From VRUE01 sp963704505 (GTDB taxonomy: Bacteria > Actinomycetota > Thermoleophilia > Solirubrobacterales > 70-9), in contig OY969912.1 of the NCBI GenBank assembly GCA_963704505.1, positions 186,001 to 250,000 of the forward strand: DNA of 64,000 bases, written 5' to 3'. Below are positions 1-7,446 of this stretch, in pieces. Position 1 is the stretch's first letter. Each line of letters opens with the position of its first letter. The translations under genes were made by a program, and so were the position numbers. The notes beneath the pieces were generated by a model. It worked only from the letters and a program-made list of their open reading frames with translations, had not been told where the DNA came from and searched no databases.

Positions 1-177
1 CCGCCAAGCGCCGACCGACGAGCCGAGCGCACCGGACCGGCGAAGAGCATCGAATGCCTTGGAGGGGAAGCGCGGGTTGCGATCGAGATCGGCGGCAGCG
101 TCCGCGATCTCGGCGAGGGCGGCCCCCAGCTCGGATGGCCGCGGCAAGGTCAGTCCCGAATGCGTGCCGGTCGTCAT
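1..177 (-). CDS. N-terminal fragment of an acyl-CoA dehydrogenase-like protein (runs off the window)
   Basis: An open reading frame starts with ATG at 177 and stays open for 59 codons to the window edge. It begins MTTGTHSGLTLPRPSELGAA and continues with a helix containing LAEIADAAADL and then FPSKAFDALRRSGALG. A short helix followed by F-P-x-x-A-F-D-x-L-R-x-x-G-x-x-G resembles the start of acyl-CoA dehydrogenase family proteins, where the N-terminal helical domain precedes the FAD-binding parts. Its ATG overlaps the TGA of the deacetylase upstream by 4 bases (ATGA), so the two are probably translated together. Only about 15 percent of a normal acyl-CoA dehydrogenase is visible, so the family call is tentative. 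The reading frame itself is well supported by the overlap. Confidence 0.5.
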   Translation of the reverse strand, partial: MTTGTHSGLTLPRPSELGAALAEIADAAADLDRNPRFPSKAFDALRRSGALGSSVGAWR

Positions 178-791
178 CGCCTGCTCGCGGTGAGCGCGTC
201 GGAGAGAGCCACGGGCCGCAGCTCGGCCTCGGCAGCGCGGCCGAGCAGCGCGTCGGTCAGCAGCAGGGTCTGTTCAGCGCCCGTCCGCCTTGCGCCGGGG
301 CCGAGCCCGTCGTGCAGCAGGATGACCTTGCCGTCGTCCAGGCCCGCCGCCCCGAGGACCTCGAGCATCCGGCTGCATTGGTCGCCGCGCCAGTCGTGGG
401 TGTCGTGGGTCCAGCCCCAGAGCTCGAGGCCGAGGTCGTCGGCGACCGCGGCGGTCGCCTCCGTTTCGTCTCCCCAGGGAGTTCGCCAGGCCCTGGGGCT
501 GACACCGAGCCGCGCCAGGACCGCGAGCCCGGCATCGGCGTCGGCGCGGATCTCACTCGCTGTCATCGTCGAGTGACGCACATGGTCGAAGCAGTGCAGG
601 CCGACCTCATGGCCGCCCGCGACGATCGCCTCGACCAGCCCGGGAAAGGCGCTCGCCGCCCGGCCCTGGACGAAGAACGTCGCCGTCGCCCGATGGCGTG
701 CGAGAACCTCGAGGATCTGCCCGGTCCAATTCGGATCCGGACCGTCATCGAAGGTCAGCGCAATGTCGCCAGGGGCGACGGCGTTTCGCAT
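174..791 (-). CDS. Polysaccharide deacetylase (NodB homology domain)
   Basis: This 205-residue protein is essentially one NodB (carbohydrate esterase 4) domain. It has motif 1 (TFDDGPDPNWT, with the catalytic Asp and the metal-binding Asp), motif 2 as H-x3-H in GLHCFDHVRH, an RTPWG motif 3, and ILLHDG near the C-terminus supplying the last conserved His. Family members remove N- or O-acetyl groups from peptidoglycan, chitin-like or exopolysaccharide chains using a divalent metal. No signal peptide or membrane segment is visible, so it may act in the cytosol or have an unusual start. It is followed by the acyl-CoA-dehydrogenase-like gene through an ATGA overlap and lies 22 bases after the hypothetical helical protein. 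Confidence 0.88.
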   Translation of the reverse strand: MRNAVAPGDIALTFDDGPDPNWTGQILEVLARHRATATFFVQGRAASAFPGLVEAIVAGGHEVGLHCFDHVRHSTMTASEIRADADAGLAVLARLGVSPRAWRTPWGDETEATAAVADDLGLELWGWTHDTHDWRGDQCSRMLEVLGAAGLDDGKVILLHDGLGPGARRTGAEQTLLLTDALLGRAAEAELRPVALSDALTASRR

Positions 792-813
792 GGCTTGCTC
801 GTGTCCGTCGCCG

Positions 814-1296
814 CTAGGCGTCGGGGTCCTCGTCGGCGGCCAGCTCGAGCGATCCGGAGCGGACCTGGTCGAGGTGGCCTTCCTGGATCGGCAGGGCCCA
901 CTCGGTCAGCTCCTTGATCGAGTCGTCCCCGGCCTTCTCGTTGACCTTCGCCAAGATCGCCCAGTGCCCGGCCTCGCCGGCCTCGGTCATGATCAGGAAC
1001 TCGAAGCCGTCGAGCTCGTCGGAGTCCTCGCCGAGGTAGGTGCGCATCATCTCGACGCCCTCGCTCTTGGTTTCGGCGGCCTTCTCGAGGATCGCGGTTT
1101 TCTTGCCGTCGATCGAGCCGGCGACCTCGACGCAGCGGCTTTCGGTTTCCTCGGACTCGGCGTGCATGTTCTCGAGGGTCTCCGCCAGGGAGTCGTCCTC
1201 GAGCATCGATTTCACCTTCTCGGTCGCCTCCTGCGCGGCGGCCGCGAGGCCGGTCACCTCGGCGAGCTTCTCCTCCAGAGTGGTCAGGTCAGCCAT
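814..1296 (-). CDS. Hypothetical acidic helical protein, possibly ferritin-like
   Basis: A 160-residue acidic protein predicted to be almost wholly helical. It starts MADLTTLEEKLAEVTGLAAA, with an AAAGGA ribosome site four bases before the ATG. Glu and His residues are spaced along helices (a Glu-rich helix around residues 40-55, TEAGEAGHWAIL around 103-114, IQEGHLDQV near 137-145). This could fit a ferritin or rubrerythrin-like four-helix bundle, but no complete ExxH metal-site set is evident and I do not claim iron binding. It lies in the same direction as the deacetylase, 22 bases upstream of it, so they may share a transcript. Confidence 0.7.
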   Translation of the reverse strand: MADLTTLEEKLAEVTGLAAAAQEATEKVKSMLEDDSLAETLENMHAESEETESRCVEVAGSIDGKKTAILEKAAETKSEGVEMMRTYLGEDSDELDGFEFLIMTEAGEAGHWAILAKVNEKAGDDSIKELTEWALPIQEGHLDQVRSGSLELAADEDPDA

Positions 1297-1375
1297 ACGG
1301 TCCTTTCGCCAGTGCCCGTGAAGCTGCCGTGGACCGGGCTCCCCTGTGAGGCAGATGTAGTTACTTGGCGGTCAC

Positions 1376-1642
1376 CTACCCGGCCTCTCCCATAAGCACT
1401 CCTCCGCGTTCCTCGAGCGCCCTCCACCCCTCGCCGGTCAGTGCCAGATAGGTCGCCCCGTCCGGGCCGCGGCGCTCCAGAACCAGACCCCGGGAAGCGA
1501 GTCGCCCGTAGGCCTTCGTCAGATCGCGCCGGCTGAATCGCGGGAGGCGCGCCGCCAGCGCCGACCGGGTGGCAAACCCGTCATCGACAAGATCGACGAT
1601 CGCCGCCAGAAGCTCGTGCTCGTCTGGCCGCCGGCGCCGCAT
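1376..1642 (-). CDS. Small winged-helix DNA-binding protein
   Basis: An 88-residue protein with a single winged helix-turn-helix. Helices run from about residue 8 to 50 (ELLAAIVDLVDDGFATRSAL, then a recognition-like helix in SRRDLTKAYGRLASRGLV), followed by a wing with LERRGPDGATYLALTGEGW. The pattern is that of the MarR/PadR-like transcription factor fold, but the protein is much shorter than a full MarR regulator. It lies 6 bases after the zinc-ribbon gene and about 80 bases before the acidic helical protein. Its targets are unknown. Confidence 0.65.
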   Translation of the reverse strand: MRRRRPDEHELLAAIVDLVDDGFATRSALAARLPRFSRRDLTKAYGRLASRGLVLERRGPDGATYLALTGEGWRALEERGGVLMGEAG

Positions 1643-1648
1643 CGGGGC

Positions 1649-1822
1649 TCAGGCGCGCCCGGCGAAGGCCGGTGCGAACTCGGCCACTGTCACCGCCACC
1701 ATCGTGTGTCCGCATTCGCAGACCACCCACTCGACGTCATCGAGCTCGGCGACGAACACCTCGAGCTCCTCGGTGCAGGCGGGGTCCGAGCAGACCACGT
1801 CAACCGCCCAGACGGCCGCCAT
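1649..1822 (-). CDS. Small zinc-ribbon-like protein
   Basis: A 57-residue protein starting MAAVWAVDVVCSDPACTEEL and containing C-x4-C followed about 20 residues later by CEC, a pattern suited to a single zinc ribbon. I chose the internal ATG at 1822 because upstream in-frame residues look like shadow coding of the overlapping MORN-like gene. The chosen start overlaps the end of that gene by 23 bases. Similar short 'Cys-knuckle' proteins occur widely in Actinobacteria without known function. It sits between the repeat protein and the winged-helix gene on the same strand. Confidence 0.55.
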   Translation of the reverse strand: MAAVWAVDVVCSDPACTEELEVFVAELDDVEWVVCECGHTMVAVTVAEFAPAFAGRA

Positions 1823-2195
1823 CGCGGGCAGGCCCCCCTCGCTCTTCCTTGATCTTGACGCCATCGAGGAACCAGATTCGCCGTCCGTCCGGATAGATCG
1901 CTGCCGGCCCGTCCTCACGGTGCCGGAGCCCGTCGCGGTACCACTTCTCGGTTCCGTTGACGTAGACGCAGGCGGGGCCGCCCACGCGGTGGCGGACCCC
2001 GTCGCGGTAATACTTCACCGAGCCGTTGGCGTGGACCACCGCCGGCCCTCCCGAGCGGTGAAGGCGGCCGTGCCGAAACCATTCCTCGCGCCCGCTTGGA
2101 AGGACTCGGGCCGGTCCCCGCGCTCGGTCGAGGCGACCCTCCCCGTCCCGCCACTCGATCGTCCCATCGACTCCCACCACCCCGTCCCGGCTCAT
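1800..2195 (-). CDS. MORN-like 'GPA' repeat protein
   Basis: From the ATG at 2195 (preceded by GGTGGGAAGA) the product is 131 residues and consists almost entirely of four to five tandem units of about 22-26 residues. The unit consensus is roughly W-[FY]-R-D-G-x-[RL]-H-R-x-[GD]-G-P-A-x-[VI]-x-x-[ND]-G. Examples are EEWFRHGRLHRSGGPA, VKYYRDGVRHRVGGPA and EKWYRDGLRHREDGPA. Such units resemble MORN/YwqK-type beta-hairpin repeats found in phage, giant-virus and some bacterial proteins. The upstream extension to 2318 is rejected because it overlaps the likely promoter and ribosome site of the divergent gene and has no repeat character. Function unknown. Confidence 0.7.
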   Translation of the reverse strand: MSRDGVVGVDGTIEWRDGEGRLDRARGPARVLPSGREEWFRHGRLHRSGGPAVVHANGSVKYYRDGVRHRVGGPACVYVNGTEKWYRDGLRHREDGPAAIYPDGRRIWFLDGVKIKEERGGPARDGGRLGG

Positions 2196-2308
2196 TCTTC
2201 CCACCGTTCCCTCCGCGCGTTCGGTCAAACGCGGCTCGGGTTTAGAGCGCCTCTGGATGGGGCATTTTTCAATCGGAACGAACAAACGCGAGAGGAGGAG
2301 GAGCGCCG

Positions 2309-2647
2309 ATGCCGCCACGCGGAGTGAAAAAAGGCAGCAAGCGGGACCGCCAATACAAAGAGATCAAAAAGAGCGAGAAGAAACAGGGCCGCTCGAACAC
2401 ACGCGCCGAGGAGATCGCGGCACGCACGGTGAACAAGGAACGAGCGCGATCGGGCGAGTCCGAAACCTCCTCGAAGAGCTCCAAACGTAGTGCCTCAGCC
2501 TCGAGTCGCGGCGGCAAACAGTCCGGCAAAGGGCCGGCGGGGCGCACCCGGGAACAGCTCTACAACGACGCCAAGCGCCTCGGCATCGAAGGTCGCTCCG
2601 CGATGAGCAAGACACAGCTGCAGCGCGCCGTCGCCGGCGCCGGCTGA
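2309..2647 (+). CDS. Basic 'plasmid-stabilisation-like' protein with a Rho-N-like C-terminus
   Basis: A 112-residue, strongly basic protein preceded by a good purine-rich ribosome site (GAGGAGGAGGAG). The N-terminal half contains the pattern RAEEIAARTVNKERARSGE, seen in small actinobacterial proteins often labelled plasmid stabilisation protein. A Ser/Lys-rich linker follows, then a short helical end (TREQLYNDAKRLGIEGRSAM, SKTQLQRAV) similar to the SAP/Rho-N helix-extended-helix fold that contacts nucleic acid. It probably binds DNA or RNA; a role in plasmid maintenance is not shown here. It lies 8 bases before the next gene and is likely co-transcribed with it. Confidence 0.72.
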   Translation: MPPRGVKKGSKRDRQYKEIKKSEKKQGRSNTRAEEIAARTVNKERARSGESETSSKSSKRSASASSRGGKQSGKGPAGRTREQLYNDAKRLGIEGRSAMSKTQLQRAVAGAG

Positions 2648-2655
2648 GGATCGTC

Positions 2656-3465
2656 ATGGCCCACCGTGTGATCGCGATCCTGACCGACCCGATCGGAGGC
2701 GAGGAAGCCGCCCGACAGCTGAGAGCCCCCGGCGAGGAGATCGAGCTGCGCCTGATCTCCGCCGCGGTGGAGGCGAGCCCTCTTCGTCACACCCTGGGCG
2801 ACATCGACGAGCCAAAGGAGCAGGCGAGGCAAAGGCTCGATGCCTCGCTGAAAGGCCTGCGGCAGGCCGGGCTTGAGGCGAGTGGAGCCGTCGGCGACCC
2901 CGACCCGATCCGCGCGGCCAAGGACGCCCTGCTCGAAGCGCCCGCCGATGAGATCGTCCTCTTCGAGCGCGAGGCCCCCGACTCCCGCTGGTACGAAGGC
3001 GACCTCACCGAGCGGGCCGAGGAGGAGCTCGAGCCGCCCCTGCGGATCGTCACCCTCGAGGCGGGCGACGATCCCGAGGAGCCGCGCAGCCACGTGGTCG
3101 ACGTGGAGGAGGCGCCGGCCGGGACCGTCGACCACGAAGCGGAGCACGAGGTCGGCTCGGCGTACCTGCCGGGCCTCTCGCGCGGCGATTTCGCGGGCAT
3201 GGTCGCCGGCGTCGTCGGCACGATCGTCGTGATCATCCTCGCGGCCGCGATCGGCGCCCAATCGGACGGGCCCGAGAGCGGCTGGAAGGCCGTCGCGATC
3301 GGCGCGGCGATCGCGGTCGCGCTGGTAAACATGGCCCACGTCGTCGGCCTGCTGCTGATGGAGAGCGTGCGCTATCGCGGCGGCTTCGCCCGCTTCTTTC
3401 GAAACCTTGCGCTGACCCTCACCCCGGCGGCGATCGTGCTCAACCTGATCATCCTCGTCTCGTAG
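2656..3465 (+). CDS. Hypothetical protein: soluble N-domain plus three membrane helices
   Basis: 269 residues. The first 160 or so are soluble and acidic, with alternating strands and helices (HRVIAILTDPIGGEEAARQL; DEIVLFERE) somewhat like a universal-stress-protein or flavodoxin-like fold. The C-terminal part has three hydrophobic helices at about residues 180-200 (GMVAGVVGTIVVIILAAAI), 212-235 (AVAIGAAIAVALVNMAHVVG) and 248-269. It may couple a cytosolic sensor domain to the membrane. It follows the basic protein closely and ends 6 bases before the convergent HAD gene. I do not recognise a named family. Confidence 0.7.
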   Translation: MAHRVIAILTDPIGGEEAARQLRAPGEEIELRLISAAVEASPLRHTLGDIDEPKEQARQRLDASLKGLRQAGLEASGAVGDPDPIRAAKDALLEAPADEIVLFEREAPDSRWYEGDLTERAEEELEPPLRIVTLEAGDDPEEPRSHVVDVEEAPAGTVDHEAEHEVGSAYLPGLSRGDFAGMVAGVVGTIVVIILAAAIGAQSDGPESGWKAVAIGAAIAVALVNMAHVVGLLLMESVRYRGGFARFFRNLALTLTPAAIVLNLIILVS

Positions 3466-3471
3466 GGAGCG

Positions 3472-4146
3472 TCAGCGGCCGGAGGCGACGCGATCGAGCT
3501 CCCCCCTGTCTTCGCGCAGCCTCCCGATCGACTCGACGATCGCGGCAGCCCCGGCGTCCAGCAGCTCTTCTTTCGAGAAGCCTCCGGTGAGCACCGCGAG
3601 CGTCGGGATGTCCGCGGCGGCAGCGGCCTTGATGTCCCAGGTCGAGTCGCCGACCATCACCACCGCGCCGGCGCCGGTCTTCCCGCGCGCCGCCTGCACC
3701 AGATCCGGATGCGGCTTGGTGCGCTCCACGTCGGCGCTGCTCGTCCAGCCGTCGATCAAGTCCTCGGCGTCGAGCAACCCGATGTAGTGCTCGACCTCAT
3801 CCGCCTTGGCAGATGAGGCGAGAACCGTGGCAACACCGTCCTCGCGCAGCTCGCGCAGGAGCTCGGTCGCGCCATCCATCGGCTGGACTTCGCCGATCAG
3901 CTCCGCGTTCGCATCGCCCTCGGCGGCGCGGATCCCGTCCCCGTCCGAGCTCTCCCCCTCCTCGCCGATCAGGGCTTCCACCAGTTGGTCGCCGCCCATC
4001 CCGATGTGCCGGTGGATCTCCCAGAGCTGCACCGTGTAGCCGTGGTCGCGCAGCGCGCGGTGCCAGGCGATCGCATGCTGGTAGTTGGTGTCGACCAGGG
4101 TGCCGTCGACGTCGAGGATCACACTGAGTGGGTCTGAGCGGCTCAT
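3472..4146 (-). CDS. HAD-family hydrolase (phosphoglycolate-phosphatase-like)
   Basis: From the ATG at 4146 the product is 224 residues, a usual size for a subfamily I HAD phosphatase. Motif I is ILDVDGTLVDTNY (nucleophile Asp and acid/base Asp), motif II is the Ser in TVLASSAK, motif III includes the Lys in ERTKPHPDL, and motif IV is VMVGDSTWDIKAA. An alpha-helical cap lies between motifs I and II. These enzymes dephosphorylate small metabolites; the substrate cannot be read from the sequence. The longer frame reaching to 4407 is rejected because it overlaps the start of the divergent oxidoreductase. The two genes diverge from a 58-base gap. Confidence 0.87.
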   Translation of the reverse strand: MSRSDPLSVILDVDGTLVDTNYQHAIAWHRALRDHGYTVQLWEIHRHIGMGGDQLVEALIGEEGESSDGDGIRAAEGDANAELIGEVQPMDGATELLRELREDGVATVLASSAKADEVEHYIGLLDAEDLIDGWTSSADVERTKPHPDLVQAARGKTGAGAVVMVGDSTWDIKAAAAADIPTLAVLTGGFSKEELLDAGAAAIVESIGRLREDRGELDRVASGR

Positions 4147-4204
4147 CGGTGACCGCCCGACTACCCGCGGTTCCACCGACCTCAAACGGGTAGCTGAGCC
4201 GACG

Positions 4205-5185
4205 ATGCGATACCTCCATTTCTGCGCCCATGAGCAGTTCCCACCCGATGACCTGCTGCGGCAGGCGGTCGAGGCCGAGCGCGCCGGCTTCGACGGCATC
4301 GGCTGCAGCGACCATCTGCAGCCCTGGTGGGAGAACGGTGAGTCCGGCAACGCCTGGGTATGGCTCGGCGCCGCGGCCCAGGCGACCGAGAGGGTCGCTT
4401 TCGGCACAGGCGTGACTCCACCGGGGCCGTGTTACCACCCTGCCCTGATCGCCCAGGCGTGGGCGACGCTGGAGGTCATGTATCCGGGGCGCCCATACCT
4501 GGGCTTCGGCTCCGGCGAGGCCCTGAACGAGGCGCCGCTCGGCGAGGGCTGGCCCACCGTGAGCGAACAGATCGGGCGCATGGAGGAGGCGCTGGAGATG
4601 ATCCACGCCCTCTGGGACGGCAAGAAGCTGAGCGCCGAGGGCAAGCACTTCTCAACCGACGGGGCGTTCATCCACACTCTCCCGGCCGATCACAGGCCGC
4701 CGATCTACGTCTCCGCTTTCGGCCCGCAGGCAGCCGACGTCGCCGGTCGCCTCGGAGACGGGCTCTGGACCCTGGGCGACCCGGAAACGGTGCCGGAGAT
4801 CCTCGACGCATACCGAGGCGCGGCCGAGGACGCCGGCCGCGAGCCGGGCGAGATCGTCCTTCAGGCCGCGTTCTCCTGGGCGCCCGAGGACGAGGCTGCC
4901 CTGGAGGGGGCCCGGGTCTGGAAGGGGGCGCAACCGAAAGAGTTCTACAAGGAGGACTGGCACGACCCGAAGGAGATGTACGAGCACGGCGAGCGGCAGA
5001 TGAGCGATGAGGAACTGCGCGAAGCGATGATCATCTCGCCCGATCCCGAGGCGCACGTCGAGCGGATCCGCCAGGTCGAGGAGCTCGGCGCGACCACGGT
5101 CGCCTTGATGAACAACTCAGGCGCCGACCCCGACGCCGCGATCGAGGCGTACGGTCGCGACATCCTCCCGGCGCTGAAACGCTAG
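4205..5185 (+). CDS. LLM-class F420-dependent oxidoreductase (G6PDH-related)
   Basis: A 326-residue luciferase-like monooxygenase-fold enzyme starting MRYLHFCAHEQFPPDDLL. Hallmarks are the N-terminal barrel segment AERAGFDGIGCSDHLQPW, the loop FGTGVTPPG, YLGFGSGEALNE and a C-terminal VERIRQVEELGATTVAL. These features match the F420-dependent glucose-6-phosphate-dehydrogenase-related subfamily, which uses deazaflavin F420 for hydride transfer; the true substrate is unknown. The ATG at 4205 is chosen over an upstream in-frame start that would overlap the HAD gene. Its stop overlaps the stop of the convergent flavodoxin-like gene by 4 bases. Confidence 0.87.
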   Translation: MRYLHFCAHEQFPPDDLLRQAVEAERAGFDGIGCSDHLQPWWENGESGNAWVWLGAAAQATERVAFGTGVTPPGPCYHPALIAQAWATLEVMYPGRPYLGFGSGEALNEAPLGEGWPTVSEQIGRMEEALEMIHALWDGKKLSAEGKHFSTDGAFIHTLPADHRPPIYVSAFGPQAADVAGRLGDGLWTLGDPETVPEILDAYRGAAEDAGREPGEIVLQAAFSWAPEDEAALEGARVWKGAQPKEFYKEDWHDPKEMYEHGERQMSDEELREAMIISPDPEAHVERIRQVEELGATTVALMNNSGADPDAAIEAYGRDILPALKR

Positions 5186-5796
5186 GCGTCTTCTTCGGGA
5201 GGAGCCGGGATCGGGTTCTCGGCAAGCGCCACCGCGGCCGCGTACAGGTTTGATGCAGCCGCACGGCCGGTTTCATGCGACCACTTGTGGCCCGCCTCCG
5301 AGCTGAGGTAGTCATCGCCAGGACCGGGCCCGCGGTTCCAGTAGGTCCACGCCTGCCCGGGAATCGTGAAGCCGATGTCGCCGAGCGCGCCGGAGACCTC
5401 CGAGATCACGTGGTGGGCTCCGTCCTCGTTGCCGGTGACGACGACCCCGGCGACCCGGTTGTAGGCGATCGGCCTGCCGTCGTCGTCCTCCTCGGAGAGC
5501 ATCGCGTCCATCCGCTCGAGCACCCGCTGGGCGACGCTCGAGGGGCGGGCGAGCCAGGTCGGCGTCGCGAAGACGAGGATCTCCGACTCGACGATCTGCG
5601 CGCGGATCGCCGGCCACTCATCCCCATCTCCCTCATCGGAGCTGACCCCGGGCAGGATCTGGTGGTCGACCGCGCGGACCCGCTCGATCTCGGCGCCCAG
5701 CTCGGCGAGCTTGGCGGCGACGACCTCGGCGAGCGCCTCGGTGTTGGATGTCTCCGGGCTCGATTTCAGGGTGCAGTTGAGGACCAGGGCCTTCAT
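5182..5796 (-). CDS. Flavodoxin-fold NAD(P)H oxidoreductase
   Basis: A 204-residue flavodoxin-like protein. The first strand and phosphate loop, MKALVLNCTLKSSPETSNTE, match the FMN-binding site of NADPH-dependent FMN reductases. EILVFATPTWLARPSSVAQR and the strand GVVVTGNEDGAHH follow at the expected spacing. Enzymes of this group bind FMN and reduce quinones, azo compounds or free flavin. Its start overlaps the stop of the alcohol dehydrogenase by ATGA, so the two are coupled and may act on the same chemistry. Confidence 0.83.
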   Translation of the reverse strand: MKALVLNCTLKSSPETSNTEALAEVVAAKLAELGAEIERVRAVDHQILPGVSSDEGDGDEWPAIRAQIVESEILVFATPTWLARPSSVAQRVLERMDAMLSEEDDDGRPIAYNRVAGVVVTGNEDGAHHVISEVSGALGDIGFTIPGQAWTYWNRGPGPGDDYLSSEAGHKWSHETGRAAASNLYAAAVALAENPIPAPPEEDA

Positions 5797-6980
5797 GGCT
5801 TGAGCACCACCTTGATCGCGCCGTCTTCCTTCTTCTGGAACATCGAGTAGGCCGAGGGAGCCTCAGCGAGGGGCACCTGATGGGTGGTCAGGTCGTCGAC
5901 GCCGAGAGGATCCTCGGATTTCTTCTCGAGCAGAGGCAGGATGTCGTCGGTCCAGCGCTTGACGTGGGCCTGACCCATGCGGATCTGAATGCCCTTGTCG
6001 AAGAGCTGCATCATCGGCAATGGGTCGAGCTGACCGCCGTAGACGCCGGAGATCGAGATCGTCCCTCCGCGCCGCACGGTGTCGATCGATTCGAGCAGCG
6101 CCGAGAGCCGGTCGACCGCCGCCTTTTCGGTCGCCTTCGCCGCGACCGCATCCGGCAGCAGACCGGTCACCTTCTGGAGGATCTCGGCACCCGCCGAGCC
6201 GTGCGCCTCCATCCCGACCGCGTCGATGACGCCATCGGGGCCGCGACCGTCGGTCATCTCGCGGATCACGCTCGGGACGTCGTCGTGGTCGTCCGAGTTG
6301 ACGACGTCGATCCCGTTGCGCCGCGCCATCTCCAGGCGCTCGGGCACGTTGTCAACCGCGATCACCGTCTCCGCTCCCTTGTGGCGAGCGATCCGGGCGC
6401 ACATCTGGCCGATCGGCCCGAGGCCGTAGACGGCGACGCTGCCGCCTTTGGGGATCGCCGCGTACTCGACCGCCTGCCAGGCGGTTGGCAGCACGTCGGA
6501 GAGAAAGAGGAAACGCTCGTCGTCAGGGCCCTTGGGGACCTTGATCGGCCCGAAGTGGGCCTGGGGGACCCGCAGGAACTCCGCCTGCCCGCCCGGGACC
6601 TGGCCGTACATTTTCGTGTAGCCGAAGAGCGAGGCGCCCTTTTCCTGGTCGCGGACCTGGGTCGTCTCGCACTGCGCGAACAGCTTCTGGTCGCACATCC
6701 AGCAGTCCCCGCAGGAGATGTTGAAGGGGACGACGACACGGTCGCCGGCTTTGATGTGTTTGACCTCCGAGCCCACCTCCTCGACGATCCCCATCGGCTC
6801 GTGGCCGAGGATGTCGCCCTCGTCGATGAACATCCCGAGGACGGCGTAGAGGTGGAGGTCGGAGCCGCAGATCGCGGTCGAGGTGACACGGACGATCGCG
6901 TCGGTCGGCTCCTGAATCGAGGGATCGGGAACCTCATCGACCCGCACGTCTTCGTTCCCGTGAAACGTGAGCGCCTTCAT
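5793..6980 (-). CDS. Zinc-dependent alcohol dehydrogenase (formaldehyde-dehydrogenase-like)
   Basis: A 395-residue medium-chain dehydrogenase/reductase starting at an ATG preceded by GGAGGAAGAG. The catalytic zinc ligands lie in TAICGSDLHLY and GHEPMG. The structural zinc loop is CGDCWMCDQKLFAQC, with four cysteines. The NAD-binding Rossmann motif is VAVYGLGPIGQMCARIA. The length and the stretch after the Rossmann fold resemble glutathione-independent formaldehyde dehydrogenases and related threonine-dehydrogenase-like enzymes; the exact substrate is uncertain. It is the first gene of a two-gene unit with the flavodoxin-fold enzyme. The long in-frame upstream extension lacks any family similarity and was rejected. 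Confidence 0.9.
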   Translation of the reverse strand: MKALTFHGNEDVRVDEVPDPSIQEPTDAIVRVTSTAICGSDLHLYAVLGMFIDEGDILGHEPMGIVEEVGSEVKHIKAGDRVVVPFNISCGDCWMCDQKLFAQCETTQVRDQEKGASLFGYTKMYGQVPGGQAEFLRVPQAHFGPIKVPKGPDDERFLFLSDVLPTAWQAVEYAAIPKGGSVAVYGLGPIGQMCARIARHKGAETVIAVDNVPERLEMARRNGIDVVNSDDHDDVPSVIREMTDGRGPDGVIDAVGMEAHGSAGAEILQKVTGLLPDAVAAKATEKAAVDRLSALLESIDTVRRGGTISISGVYGGQLDPLPMMQLFDKGIQIRMGQAHVKRWTDDILPLLEKKSEDPLGVDDLTTHQVPLAEAPSAYSMFQKKEDGAIKVVLKP

Positions 6981-7105
6981 GACTCTTCCTCCATCGAACA
7001 CATCCCTTCGGGATTTCGTGCCCGTGAATCCCGAGTGACACCTGGATTCCCTGGAGGCGCTTGCCTGGTTGTCGGCGTCTACCCAGAGCAGCCGATTCGG
7101 GAAAC

Positions 7106-7387
7106 TCAGCCGCGGACCAACCGGCCGACGGCTCCCATCAGCTCGTCCACCTTGTCGGCTCGCTCCCCGCCCTTGGCGTCGACCACACAGTGGCGGGTGT
7201 GCTCGTCGAGCAGGCCGAGAGCGACCTTGTCCAGGGCCGCCTGGATCGCGCCGATCTGGGTCAGCACGTCGATGCAATAGCGCTCGTCCTCGACCATCCC
7301 CGAGACGCCGCGGACCTGGCCCTCGATCCGAGCGAGGCGGTTGAGCAGCTGGTCCTTTGAGGCGGAGTACCCGGGTTTCTGTGGCAT
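7106..7387 (-). CDS. csoR: CsoR/RcnR-family metal-sensing repressor
   Basis: A 93-residue all-helical repressor starting MPQKPGYSASKDQLLNRLAR. It carries the family signature RLARIEGQVRGVSGMVED and the Cys-His-Cys copper-sensor pattern: Cys in ERYCIDV, then His and Cys three residues apart in EHTRHCVVDA. CsoR proteins bind GC-rich operators when apo and release on Cu(I) binding; related proteins sense persulfide or nickel, so copper is likely but not certain. It is divergent from a DUF318-type permease, and an operator-like dyad lies immediately upstream of its start, implying control of both genes. Confidence 0.88.
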   Translation of the reverse strand: MPQKPGYSASKDQLLNRLARIEGQVRGVSGMVEDERYCIDVLTQIGAIQAALDKVALGLLDEHTRHCVVDAKGGERADKVDELMGAVGRLVRG

Positions 7388-7396
7388 GAGTTTAGG

Positions 7397-7413
7397 ATAC
7401 CCCCATAGGGTAT
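7397..7413. promoter_or_regulatory. CsoR-type operator dyad between csoR and the permease
   Basis: The bases ATACCC and GGGTAT form an inverted repeat separated by five bases (CCATA), ten bases before the csoR start and about 34 before the permease start. CsoR-family operators are characteristically G/C tracts flanked by TA-rich ends of this type, so this is the probable repressor site for both divergent genes. Confidence 0.75.
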
Positions 7414-7446
7414 ATTGCGTCAAGTCCGCTTCCTACCGGGAGAACA

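Noticed and set aside
1823..2318. Longer starts for the zinc-ribbon and MORN-like genes
   Set aside because: The extensions are shadow coding of overlapping genes or invade the divergent promoter region.
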